NCBI GenBank assembly: GCA_030622295.1
Contig: JAUXGI010000008.1
Coordinates: 1 to 13,216 of the forward strand
Direction: 5' to 3'
Source: Planctomycetota bacterium
GTDB taxonomy: Bacteria > Planctomycetota > B129-G9
DNA length: 13,216 nt
The notes below the pieces were generated by a model. The model was not told the DNA's origin. It searched no databases and saw only the letters and a program-made list of their open reading frames with translations. Made by a program: the position numbers and the translations under genes. Position 1 is the stretch's first letter. Every line of letters starts with the position of its first letter. Of this stretch, positions 8,229 to 13,216 are shown piece after piece.

Positions 8229-8357
8229 GTCAGACGCTGAGGAGCCCCGCCTTGCGGGGTCTTTTCCTTTCGCGCCCTCTCTTCTCGGACATTATTTCCG
8301 AGGTCATGCAAACCGAAAGTATAAGACCCCGCAAGGCGGGGCGGGAGAGGGTCTGAC
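8229..8357. repeat. 129-base interrupted palindrome (REP-doublet-like or structured element)
   Basis: Four blocks pair symmetrically around one centre at 8293. They are GTCAGAC (8229-8235) with GTCTGAC (8351-8357); a 20-base perfect inverted repeat (8244-8263 with 8323-8342) that itself contains a CCCCGC-CTT-GCGGGG hairpin; CTTTCG (8267-8272) with CGAAAG (8314-8319); and a central CTCGGA/TCCGAG stem (8284-8289, 8297-8302) with a 7-base loop. Matched segments alternate with unmatched spacers of equal length, so both arms stay in register. It occupies most of the 343-base gap between the EF-G-like gene and the ferredoxin, which has no coding sequence. The GGGGTCAGAC end resembles the core of the transposase-linked palindromes farther right. 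Confidence 0.75.
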
Positions 8358-8375
8358 TCCCCGAGCGTATCGCGA

Positions 8376-8410
8376 AAAGGGAGACATCCCGAATCGGGAT
8401 GCCTCCCTTT
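8376..8410 (-). terminator. Intrinsic terminator after the ferredoxin gene
   Basis: A 17-base-pair stem (8376-8392 with 8394-8410, a single mismatch at 8384/8402) begins 18 bases past the ferredoxin stop. On the minus strand it is flanked by AAA on the entry side and TTTT at the exit, the usual form of a rho-independent terminator. It would stop ferredoxin transcripts before the repeat element and the EF-G promoter. Confidence 0.8.
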
Positions 8411-8427
8411 GTGTTTCAGGCAGATTG

Positions 8428-8616
8428 CTACTCGTACTTGATTACCTCCACCGGGCAGTCTTCGGCCGCCTCCTTGATCTTGTCCTCGTACTGGTTGAAG
8501 TCGACACCCTCTATGACAATGGAAACGTCGTTTACCTTGAAGACTTCGGGGCAAGTTTCCTCGCACAGGCCGCAGGCCGTGCAGCCTTCCTCTATCCGCA
8601 CTTTACTGATAGCCAT
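8428..8616 (-). CDS. Small [4Fe-4S] ferredoxin
   Basis: A 62-residue soluble electron carrier. The cluster ligands are visible as C12-x2-C15-x2-C18 and C54-P, the single-cluster arrangement seen in Thermotoga and Desulfovibrio type ferredoxins. A further cysteine, C22 in the CxxCxxCxxxCP run, is at the place where such proteins often form a disulfide with a mid-chain cysteine, but no such partner exists here. C22-P could instead reflect a former second-cluster motif. The chain between them is acidic (EGVDFNQYEDKIKEAAEDCP), as usual for a redox-partner surface. GGGAGG lies 6 bases before the ATG. The gene has its own promoter and terminator, so it is probably monocistronic. The redox partner is not in the window. 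Confidence 0.93.
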   Translation of the reverse strand: MAISKVRIEEGCTACGLCEETCPEVFKVNDVSIVIEGVDFNQYEDKIKEAAEDCPVEVIKYE

Positions 8617-8701
8617 GGTGTCCTCCCTGAAATTCCGTCGTGGTCAATCCCGCCTGGTTTTTCCGGCAAACCGGAATGCGGCGCTCCCTGTTGAAAAATG
8701 T

Positions 8702-8730
8702 CATATACCTCTGGGGCGATGTTCTGTCAA
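8702..8730 (-). promoter_or_regulatory. Putative sigma70-type promoter of the ferredoxin gene
   Basis: On the minus strand a perfect TTGACA (8725-8730) is followed by 17 bases and TATATG (8702-8707, 4 of 6). The expected leader of about 80 bases contains a TTCCGG/CCGGAA hairpin near 8661-8676 before the GGGAGG ribosome site. Confidence 0.55.
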
Positions 8731-8753
8731 CATGATTTCGCCGGAGGGGCAGG

Positions 8754-9914
8754 CTATATCTTGTACTCGATTTCAAAAATTTTGTGGTATTCTTCAATGG
8801 CGTAGCGGTCGGTCATGCCAGCGATATAGTCGGCGACGGCGCGGCTCCCGCCGGCAGGGCCTGTTTGCTGCATTCGGACCTCGGCGGCGATGGGAGCGGG
8901 GAGGATTTCCGGCCGACGGCGGTACTCGCCGTACAGTTTCTCAATGATTGCCTCGCCCTTGTTTATCATGCGGACTATCTTGTAGTTCTTGTAGAAATTC
9001 TCCATCAGAAACGAGCCGAGCGCGCCGGTGTGTGCGCTGACGGGTTTCGAGAAGGCGATAATGAATCGGGGAGCGCTGCGCACGTCCTCCAGCGATTTGA
9101 TGGAATGCTTAGTGAGACGCTCTTCGGTCTGTGTAAAGACATCGCGCACGAGCAGGTCGATTAGCGCGCGCGTGCGCTGAACCGTCTGTATGCGCGGCGG
9201 CAGGCCCGCCACACGATCCGAAACGGCCCCCCACAGTACCAGGCCGGCTTTGTTCATCTGCTCGATTGTCAGAATGCCCAGGCGCAGTGCGTCCTCCAGG
9301 TCGTGCGCGTGAAAGGCGATGATGTCCGCGGCACAAACAACCTGTGCTTCCAGAGTAGGCTGGAGACCTGGGAAGAACTCCTTATCCGGCATGGGATGGT
9401 CATAAACCGTTTCATGTTTCTCGATGCCTTCAAGGACTTCAAGCGTGAGGTTCAGGCCGTCGAAGTCCGGGTAACGCTTCTCGAGTCTCCTCAATATCTT
9501 CAGGCCGTGCTCATTGTGGTCAAAGCCTGCCGCCAGTTTGTTAAGCACCTCCTCCCCGGCGTGTCCAAAGGGGGGGTGGCCGATGTCGTGGGCCATTGCT
9601 ATGGCGCGTGCCAGGTCTTCATTGAGGCCGAGTGAGCGGGCGATGGAAGTGGCTATCTGCACCGTCTCCAGGGTGTGCGTCAGTCGGTCGCGGCTGGCGT
9701 CATCGCCCTGGCCGAAAGGGAAAACCTGGGTCTTGAACTTCAGCCTGCGGTAAATGGGCGAATGTGCGATGCGGTTCCAGTCGCGCTGGTAATGGGTGCG
9801 GTACTCCGGCGGCGGCTCGTCGTGTTCGCGGCCCGCACTCATCGACGACGTCGCGGCGTACGGAGCGAGGTATTGTTCCTCGCGACTTTCGAGATCTTCT
9901 CTTGTAAGCAGCAT
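8754..9914 (-). CDS. dgt: dGTPase-family HD-domain deoxynucleoside triphosphate triphosphohydrolase
   Basis: A 386-residue member of the Dgt family, which cleaves dNTPs to deoxynucleoside and triphosphate and so limits the nucleotide pool. Family hallmarks are the N-terminal YRTHYQRDWNRIAHSPIYRRLKFKTQVF region (38-65), RLTHTLE (78-84) with metal ligand H80, and the HD pair in AMAHDIGHPPFGHAGE (106-121; H109, D110). The FDHNEHG segment (131-137) and the last metal ligand in AADIIAFHAHDLEDAL (D197) are also present. The D197 motif deviates from the usual ADEIAY/ADDIAY by having Ile after the Asp. The length fits the short bacterial Dgt-like proteins rather than the 505-residue E. coli enzyme. 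The start at MLLTRE fits family N-termini, but only a weak ribosome site is visible. The true substrate preference among dNTPs cannot be told from sequence. Confidence 0.92.
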   Translation of the reverse strand: MLLTREDLESREEQYLAPYAATSSMSAGREHDEPPPEYRTHYQRDWNRIAHSPIYRRLKFKTQVFPFGQGDDASRDRLTHTLETVQIATSIARSLGLNEDLARAIAMAHDIGHPPFGHAGEEVLNKLAAGFDHNEHGLKILRRLEKRYPDFDGLNLTLEVLEGIEKHETVYDHPMPDKEFFPGLQPTLEAQVVCAADIIAFHAHDLEDALRLGILTIEQMNKAGLVLWGAVSDRVAGLPPRIQTVQRTRALIDLLVRDVFTQTEERLTKHSIKSLEDVRSAPRFIIAFSKPVSAHTGALGSFLMENFYKNYKIVRMINKGEAIIEKLYGEYRRRPEILPAPIAAEVRMQQTGPAGGSRAVADYIAGMTDRYAIEEYHKIFEIEYKI

Positions 9915-9970
9915 GGCTCAGAAGACACATGAAAACCGGGATGGCATTCAACATTCAACACTGGATTGGG

Positions 9971-9998
9971 ATTATAACCTATCGACCGGCAAGCGCAA
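9971..9998 (-). promoter_or_regulatory. Putative sigma70-type promoter of dgt
   Basis: On the minus strand a perfect TATAAT (9971-9976) lies 16 bases downstream of TTGCGC (9993-9998, 3 of 6 or better depending on alignment). The transcript would begin near 9964 and include a tandem 7-base repeat (CATTCAA on the plus strand, 9945-9958) in a leader of about 50 bases. Confidence 0.45.
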
Positions 9999-10013
9999 GT
10001 GCGCGACAGGATG

Positions 10014-10056
10014 CTACTGTCACCTAAAGGGGTCAGACCCCTTTAGGTGACAGTAG
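10014..10056. repeat. REP-like palindrome, copy 1 (20-3-20)
   Basis: A perfect inverted repeat with arms CTACTGTCACCTAAAGGGGT (10014-10033) and its exact complement (10037-10056) around a CAG loop. It overlaps the 3' end of the transposase: the TGA stop (10035-10033) falls at the loop and the last six or seven codons lie within one arm. There is no T-run after it on the minus strand, so it is not a typical terminator. Confidence 0.92.
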
Positions 10057-11025
10057 GCGGAGAGACCTCACAATCTGAGAGACGCGTTTGTTGAAGATCG
10101 CGTCGCCGTCCAGACGCTCGCCGGCTCTTGAGACCGCATGGGACACGGCGCTCGACGTGGCATAACCCAGGTGAGCGGCGATGTCTTTTGTTGATATGCC
10201 CGCTTTTCTCCTGGCAATCAGCGCGATGGCACCCCGGGCCGCCCGCGCGGCGTAGGTGCCGGAGTTTAGGGCGGCTTTGTCGACTTGATGGGACTTGCAG
10301 ACTATGTCGGATATTGTGTCGAGGCTGACATCAAGCGGCGGTTCGTCAAGGGCGGCTCGGGAGTTCCACCGGCTGTCGCTGCGATTTGATGCAAGCATGG
10401 CGTAAATGTCGACTGTGAACTTTTTGCTGCCGAGCAGCCAGCCACCGACGGCCTCGAGCCACGGCGGCTTAATCCTCATGCCTATGCCGTCCGCGACAAA
10501 CTCACGATAGCGTTTGCGTGCATCCTTTCCCTGACCGAATTCTGCAAGGACGCGCTCGTAGTGGACCCAGGAGAGCGGCATCCTGCCCCAGTGATAGCCC
10601 GGGTATGTGCTCCAGGGATATTCTTCGGGACGTTCGACGAGCCCGGCGCGGACGGGGTTGAGGTGTATGTAGCGGCTTATTCCGGTGTAGTGACCCTGGT
10701 TTTCGACGAGTATCCCGCGGTATCTGCGTTCGAAGAGGTGGCCGCCTCTATCATGCCGCACGTTGAAGTACATGGCGTACGCGCCGTTGAGGTATTGCAT
10801 CGCCTTGGCCAGGTTTGCATGTGGTGTGCCGACGAAAAGGTGATAGTGATTGTTCATCAATACGAATGCGTACAACTCAAGCATGAATCGCTGGACCGCT
10901 TCCTTCAGATATTCCATCCAGCGGACACGGTCGTGGTCGTCGGCGACTATGAGGGCCTTTTGCACGCCCCTGGCGGTTATGTGATACAATGCATCGGGGA
11001 ACTCGACTCTGAGAGGTCTGGGCAT
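10033..11025 (-). CDS. REP-associated tyrosine transposase (Y1_Tnp, HUH) with DnaA-like C-terminus
   Basis: A 330-residue single-strand DNA transposase of the RAYT/IS200-like Y1 family. The N-terminal catalytic domain (about 5-130) starts with the typical RPLRVEFPDALYHITARG and contains the HUH metal motif in MNNHYHLFV (H60, H62). It ends in RYIHLNPVRAGL (118-129), and the nucleophilic Tyr is probably among Y113 and Y119 (not resolved by eye). Residues about 235-325 resemble DnaA domain IV: ARGAIALIARRKAGISTKDIAAHLGYATSSAVSHAV has the spacing of the DnaA helix-turn-helix with its DHSTV-like segment. The start at 11025 is set by a textbook AAGGAGGTGA site. The last residues (LLSPKGV) are encoded by the palindrome. 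The coding frame is intact and promoter and ribosome site are good, so it may be active. Such proteins act on REP palindromes and are usually domesticated single-copy genes. Confidence 0.92.
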   Translation of the reverse strand: MPRPLRVEFPDALYHITARGVQKALIVADDHDRVRWMEYLKEAVQRFMLELYAFVLMNNHYHLFVGTPHANLAKAMQYLNGAYAMYFNVRHDRGGHLFERRYRGILVENQGHYTGISRYIHLNPVRAGLVERPEEYPWSTYPGYHWGRMPLSWVHYERVLAEFGQGKDARKRYREFVADGIGMRIKPPWLEAVGGWLLGSKKFTVDIYAMLASNRSDSRWNSRAALDEPPLDVSLDTISDIVCKSHQVDKAALNSGTYAARAARGAIALIARRKAGISTKDIAAHLGYATSSAVSHAVSRAGERLDGDAIFNKRVSQIVRSLRLLSPKGV

Positions 11026-11085
11026 CTTTTTCACCTCCTTGCGGGAAAGAACCTTACACCGACAATAGAGCACATCAGGTGAAGA

Positions 11086-11114
11086 GTTGTATCAAACAGA
11101 ATCATCGTTGTCAA
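11086..11114 (-). promoter_or_regulatory. Putative promoter of the transposase, abutting the palindrome
   Basis: On the minus strand a perfect TTGACA (11109-11114) is followed by exactly 17 bases and TACAAC (11086-11091, 4 of 6). The -35 box lies one base from the edge of palindrome copy 2, so any protein bound to the palindrome could affect transcription. The leader of about 55 bases ends in a strong ribosome site. Confidence 0.55.
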
Positions 11115-11115
11115 C

Positions 11116-11158
11116 CTACTGTCACCTAAAGGGGTCAGACCCCTTTAGGTGACAGTAG
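11116..11158. repeat. REP-like palindrome, copy 2 (20-3-20)
   Basis: Identical over all 43 bases to the copy at 10014-10056, with the same CAG loop orientation. It lies between the transposase promoter and the stop codon (11164-11162) of the glycosyltransferase-like gene, just three bases past that stop. It could form a hairpin at the end of that gene's mRNA. Confidence 0.92.
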
Positions 11159-11161
11159 CGG

Positions 11162-12763
11162 TCAGAAGCCGGGGGGAGGGATGCAAAAGCGAAGGATGAA
11201 GTTGTCTGTGAGGAGCAGCGCACCGAGGATGGGAACCGCCCATCTGTTGTTCAGTCGCCGTGCGAACCACAGGGCGGCGGCGATTGCGAACGGCATGAGG
11301 AATATCCACAGGCGTGTTACTTCGCCACGGTTGACGCCGCTCAGGTCGAGCACGAGAACCGTGGCCGCAAAGGTTACGGCGAAGACCGCTCCGCGTCCTT
11401 TGCCGGCGCGAAACTCCCTCAGGACTCCTTTGCGGCCTGCCAGGGCGTCTCGAGCGCCCCTCAGGACCGCCCCCACTGCAAGCACCGCGGCGGCAAGACC
11501 CAAGCCCGTTGCAAACTCGCTCAGGTTGCCCAGGACATGCGGCAGGTAAGGGCGCGCGCCCCACTCAACGTTGAAGGCCATGCCTCTGCGGTACGTGTCC
11601 AGCAGCAGACCGACCAATGAATAGCGCCCTCCCACATACCAGTAAAGGATGAGGAAGAGGGCCGTCATTCCCAGTGCCGCACCCGCCAGCGCCCCCCAGC
11701 GTGACCGGTTTTCCCGCCAGAGTCTGACCAGGTAAGGGAGCAGCAACAGCGTCAGGACCAACGGCACGGGTTCGTAGAGGATGAGAAGAATAACGTATGC
11801 GCCAAGGGCGATGCCTTTGAGCAGGGCCGCGTATGCCCCGGCCGGCCTCATCCACCACAGCGCGAGCAGCGCCCCGAAGAAAACAAAGAGAGGCGTGACC
11901 GTATTCATCAGCGGCAGGTTAATGGAGAGGCCCGGTATGAACAAATAGAGCACGGCCGCACCGGCGGCGATTTTCCTGTCAATCAGTTGGCGGATAAGGA
12001 AGTACAGCGGCACTGCAGCGAGTGCCGCCAGCAACTGTATTGCGTGCGCCGTCCGGCCCGGTCCAAACCCGAGGATACGCACGAAGAAGTAAAAGATGAG
12101 CGTCTTGCCGGGCATGTTGGAGGCGGCGTGCAACGGGTATTCATCGCGCCGGTCGACGAAAGTCGTCATGAATTCACGAGGAGTGTCCATTTCTCTGGCG
12201 GCGGTGTAGAAAGATGTGGCGTACTGGTCCGCGACAATCCGGTCATGGGGAAGCGGCGACATCTGCGCAAAGCCCTGAAACATCACGGCTCCGAAGATTG
12301 TCACACCAATCAGAAAAGCGCACTCCAGCAGGCGCTTGTGCTGAAACTGCCGGAGACGGATGTATAGCACATACAGCAGGCACAGCCCGATGCCGAGGCA
12401 TATGACGGTAAGCCAGGCGTTGCCATGAGGAACGACCTTGCCGGGGAGTTGCTCGAGCCCCTCCCAGTGGAAGGCGCCGGTCTTCAGGTCCTCCCAGCGG
12501 GGCAGGCGGAGTCCCCATGCGTTCAGCCCGACCAGGAACGCCCCGCCGACAGGAAGAAGGTACCGCGCTCTTCTTCCCGAAAAGACGAGCAGCAACGCCG
12601 TGATGGCGACGGCCAGGGTAAGCGTCCTCACGTAAAGCATACCGGCCGTCGGCTGTGAAAAGCCCGCGCCCGCCAGCAGCGCAGGAACCAGCAGCCAGGA
12701 CACTGCCGCGCCAGATGAGAACGCCATGACGGCAAACAGTAATTTGAACATGCCTCGCGCCAT
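11162..12763 (-). CDS. Polytopic GT-C-type glycosyltransferase-like membrane protein
   Basis: A 533-residue integral membrane protein with about a dozen hydrophobic segments spread along its length, the first at about residues 8-32. A luminal-type loop follows the early helices (MSPLPHDRIVADQYATSFY, about 168-186). The segment DRRDEYPLHAASNMPGKTL (about 205-221; H212, P218, G219) resembles the HxPG motif of polyprenyl-phosphate-sugar-using GT-C enzymes (GT39-like). RGEVTRLWIFLMP (about 479-491) resembles the RGEVxRxW segment near the C-terminus of predicted bacterial membrane glycosyltransferases. I infer sugar transfer from a lipid-linked donor outside the cytoplasmic membrane; acceptor and donor are unknown. 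The ATG at 12763 was preferred over an in-frame TTG at 12769, which sits closer to the AGGGG ribosome-like site. No clear promoter is visible: the gene is hemmed in by palindromes, 38 bases before its start and 3 bases after its stop. Confidence 0.75.
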   Translation of the reverse strand: MARGMFKLLFAVMAFSSGAAVSWLLVPALLAGAGFSQPTAGMLYVRTLTLAVAITALLLVFSGRRARYLLPVGGAFLVGLNAWGLRLPRWEDLKTGAFHWEGLEQLPGKVVPHGNAWLTVICLGIGLCLLYVLYIRLRQFQHKRLLECAFLIGVTIFGAVMFQGFAQMSPLPHDRIVADQYATSFYTAAREMDTPREFMTTFVDRRDEYPLHAASNMPGKTLIFYFFVRILGFGPGRTAHAIQLLAALAAVPLYFLIRQLIDRKIAAGAAVLYLFIPGLSINLPLMNTVTPLFVFFGALLALWWMRPAGAYAALLKGIALGAYVILLILYEPVPLVLTLLLLPYLVRLWRENRSRWGALAGAALGMTALFLILYWYVGGRYSLVGLLLDTYRRGMAFNVEWGARPYLPHVLGNLSEFATGLGLAAAVLAVGAVLRGARDALAGRKGVLREFRAGKGRGAVFAVTFAATVLVLDLSGVNRGEVTRLWIFLMPFAIAAALWFARRLNNRWAVPILGALLLTDNFILRFCIPPPGF

Positions 12764-12801
12764 GTTCAAAGAAGCCCCTAATGGAAAAGATGACTGTTAC
12801 G

Positions 12802-12844
12802 CCTAATTTCAACTTTGGGGTCAGACCCTAAAGTTGAAATCAGG
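12802..12844. repeat. REP-like palindrome, variant arms (20-3-20)
   Basis: An inverted repeat with the same 43-base architecture and CAG loop as the two copies near 10014 and 11116. The arms are 12802-12821 and 12825-12844, paired except at two positions (one G-T type in the plus strand, one A-C). The inner GGGGTCAGACCC core is shared, but the outer arm (TTTCAACTTT side) is unrelated to the other palindrome. It overlaps the 3' end of the second transposase, whose TGA stop (12842-12840) lies inside the right arm. Confidence 0.88.
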
Positions 12845-13216
12845 TTAGGGATTTGACGATTTGATTGATGCGTTCCCCGAAGGCACTGTCGGCCCTGAGC
12901 CTTCCGGTGCCTCTTGAAATGGCGTGGGAAATGGTGCTTCCGGTTGCATATCCCAAGTAGTCGGCTATTGCGGCAAGTGATTTTCCCGCTTTCTTCTTCG
13001 CAATTAGAATAAAGGCGTTCCGCGGCTCACGGGCATGGTAAGCACGTGACTTTAGAACCGCCTCATCCATGTTGTATGCACGACATACGGCGGAGGAGAT
13101 TGCAACAAGGTTGACATCGAGCGGCAGTTGTTCAAGCAGGGGGTGAACCTTGATGCTGTCGGAAGAAAGTATCCGATAGACTTTCTCGGCGAACTTGCGG
13201 CTGCCCAGCAGCCAGC
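12840..13216 (-). CDS. Second REP-associated tyrosine transposase, C-terminal part (cut by window edge)
   Basis: An open frame enters from the window's right edge (first full codon 13214-13212) and runs 124 residues to a TGA at 12842-12840. It aligns clearly along its whole length with residues about 196-322 of the first transposase. It has WLLGSRKF, then LPLDVNLVAISSAVC, then the DnaA-IV-like AFILIAKKKAGKSLAAIADYLGYATGSTISHAISR and a final INQIVKSL. By eye it is homologous but diverged, so it is not a recent copy. The HUH domain should lie beyond the edge. An internal Met at 13070 is not the real start. Its own, different palindrome lies at its 3' end, as in the first unit. Confidence 0.88.
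   Translation of the reverse strand, partial: WLLGSRKFAEKVYRILSSDSIKVHPLLEQLPLDVNLVAISSAVCRAYNMDEAVLKSRAYHAREPRNAFILIAKKKAGKSLAAIADYLGYATGSTISHAISRGTGRLRADSAFGERINQIVKSLT

Larger units (their letters stand above)
10014..11158 (-). mobile_element. REP-associated transposase unit bounded by identical palindromes
   Basis: A unit of about 1145 bases consisting of a REP-associated tyrosine transposase gene with an identical 43-base palindrome at each end (10014-10056 and 11116-11158). The two palindromes have the same CAG loop on the plus strand, so they are direct copies by loop orientation. This resembles a REPtron or IS200/IS605-like arrangement, with palindromic ends and no evident target duplication. 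The unit sits between the dgt promoter and the stop codon of the glycosyltransferase-like gene without breaking either. Whether the whole unit moves or only the palindromes have been copied cannot be decided from one locus. Confidence 0.65.

Noticed and set aside
6024..8240. Long plus-strand open frame (738 codons) opposite the EF-G-like gene
   Set aside because: It is antisense to a clearly conserved GTPase and its translation is rich in Arg, His and Leu without any domain. It is a GC-rich shadow frame.
8661..8676. TTCCGG/CCGGAA hairpin downstream of dgt, considered as the dgt terminator
   Set aside because: No T-run follows on the minus strand, and it lies inside the predicted ferredoxin leader, downstream of that gene's promoter.
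9945..9958. Tandem CATTCAA heptamers upstream of dgt as an operator
   Set aside because: Only two short A/T-rich copies, with no symmetry or matching sites elsewhere. This is too weak to call a regulator binding site.
10014..11158. Two spaced repeats considered as a CRISPR array
   Set aside because: Only two copies about 1.1 kb apart, with a complete transposase gene between them. The units are perfect palindromes, so they are REP-like, not CRISPR.

Overview
The window looks like a bacterial chromosome segment of moderately high G+C with good Shine-Dalgarno sites and sigma70-like promoters. I infer a Planctomycetota or related PVC-type organism. The main clue is the protein at 1388-2593, with a CxC...CxxC ribbon at its very N-terminus followed by a Pro-rich linker and membrane segments, a layout common in planctomycete proteomes. 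Supporting traits are an EF-G-2-type GTPase, standalone pilus-type N-terminal domains and repeated REP-associated transposases. No rRNA, tRNA or CRISPR was seen, so the taxonomy is inference only.

Layout. At the left, a pol-beta-type nucleotidyltransferase (minus, 79-1257) diverges from the zinc-ribbon membrane protein (plus, 1388-2593) across a 130-base region with a promoter on each strand. Next comes a compact minus-strand pilus motor operon: pilT (5886-4780), a small standalone MshEN-like protein (4783-4316, ATGA overlap with pilT) and pilB (4314-2605, one base after the previous stop). Upstream lie an EF-G-like translational GTPase (8084-6045), a 62-residue ferredoxin (8616-8428) and a dGTPase-family HD hydrolase (9914-8754), all minus strand. 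Each of these three has its own recognisable promoter, and the ferredoxin has a clear intrinsic terminator.

The right third is repeat-rich. A REP-associated tyrosine (HUH) transposase (11025-10033) is bracketed by two identical 43-base palindromes, making a unit of about 1145 bases. Then comes a polytopic GT-C-type glycosyltransferase-like protein (12763-11162). Last is the C-terminal part of a second, divergent transposase (from 12840 to the window edge), which has its own palindrome. That palindrome has the same 20-3-20 architecture and GGGGTCAGACCC core but completely different outer arms. A fourth, larger interrupted palindrome (8229-8357) with related GTCAGAC ends lies between the ferredoxin terminator and the EF-G promoter.

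The most interesting signal is the matched pairing of transposase and palindrome variants. The repeats supply the transposase stop codons in both cases, and in the complete unit one repeat abuts a consensus -35 box. Both transposases also carry a C-terminal helix-turn-helix resembling DnaA domain IV. The remaining genes are mostly housekeeping (pilus retraction and extension, translation, nucleotide pool, electron transfer). No defence system or novel multi-gene pathway is evident.
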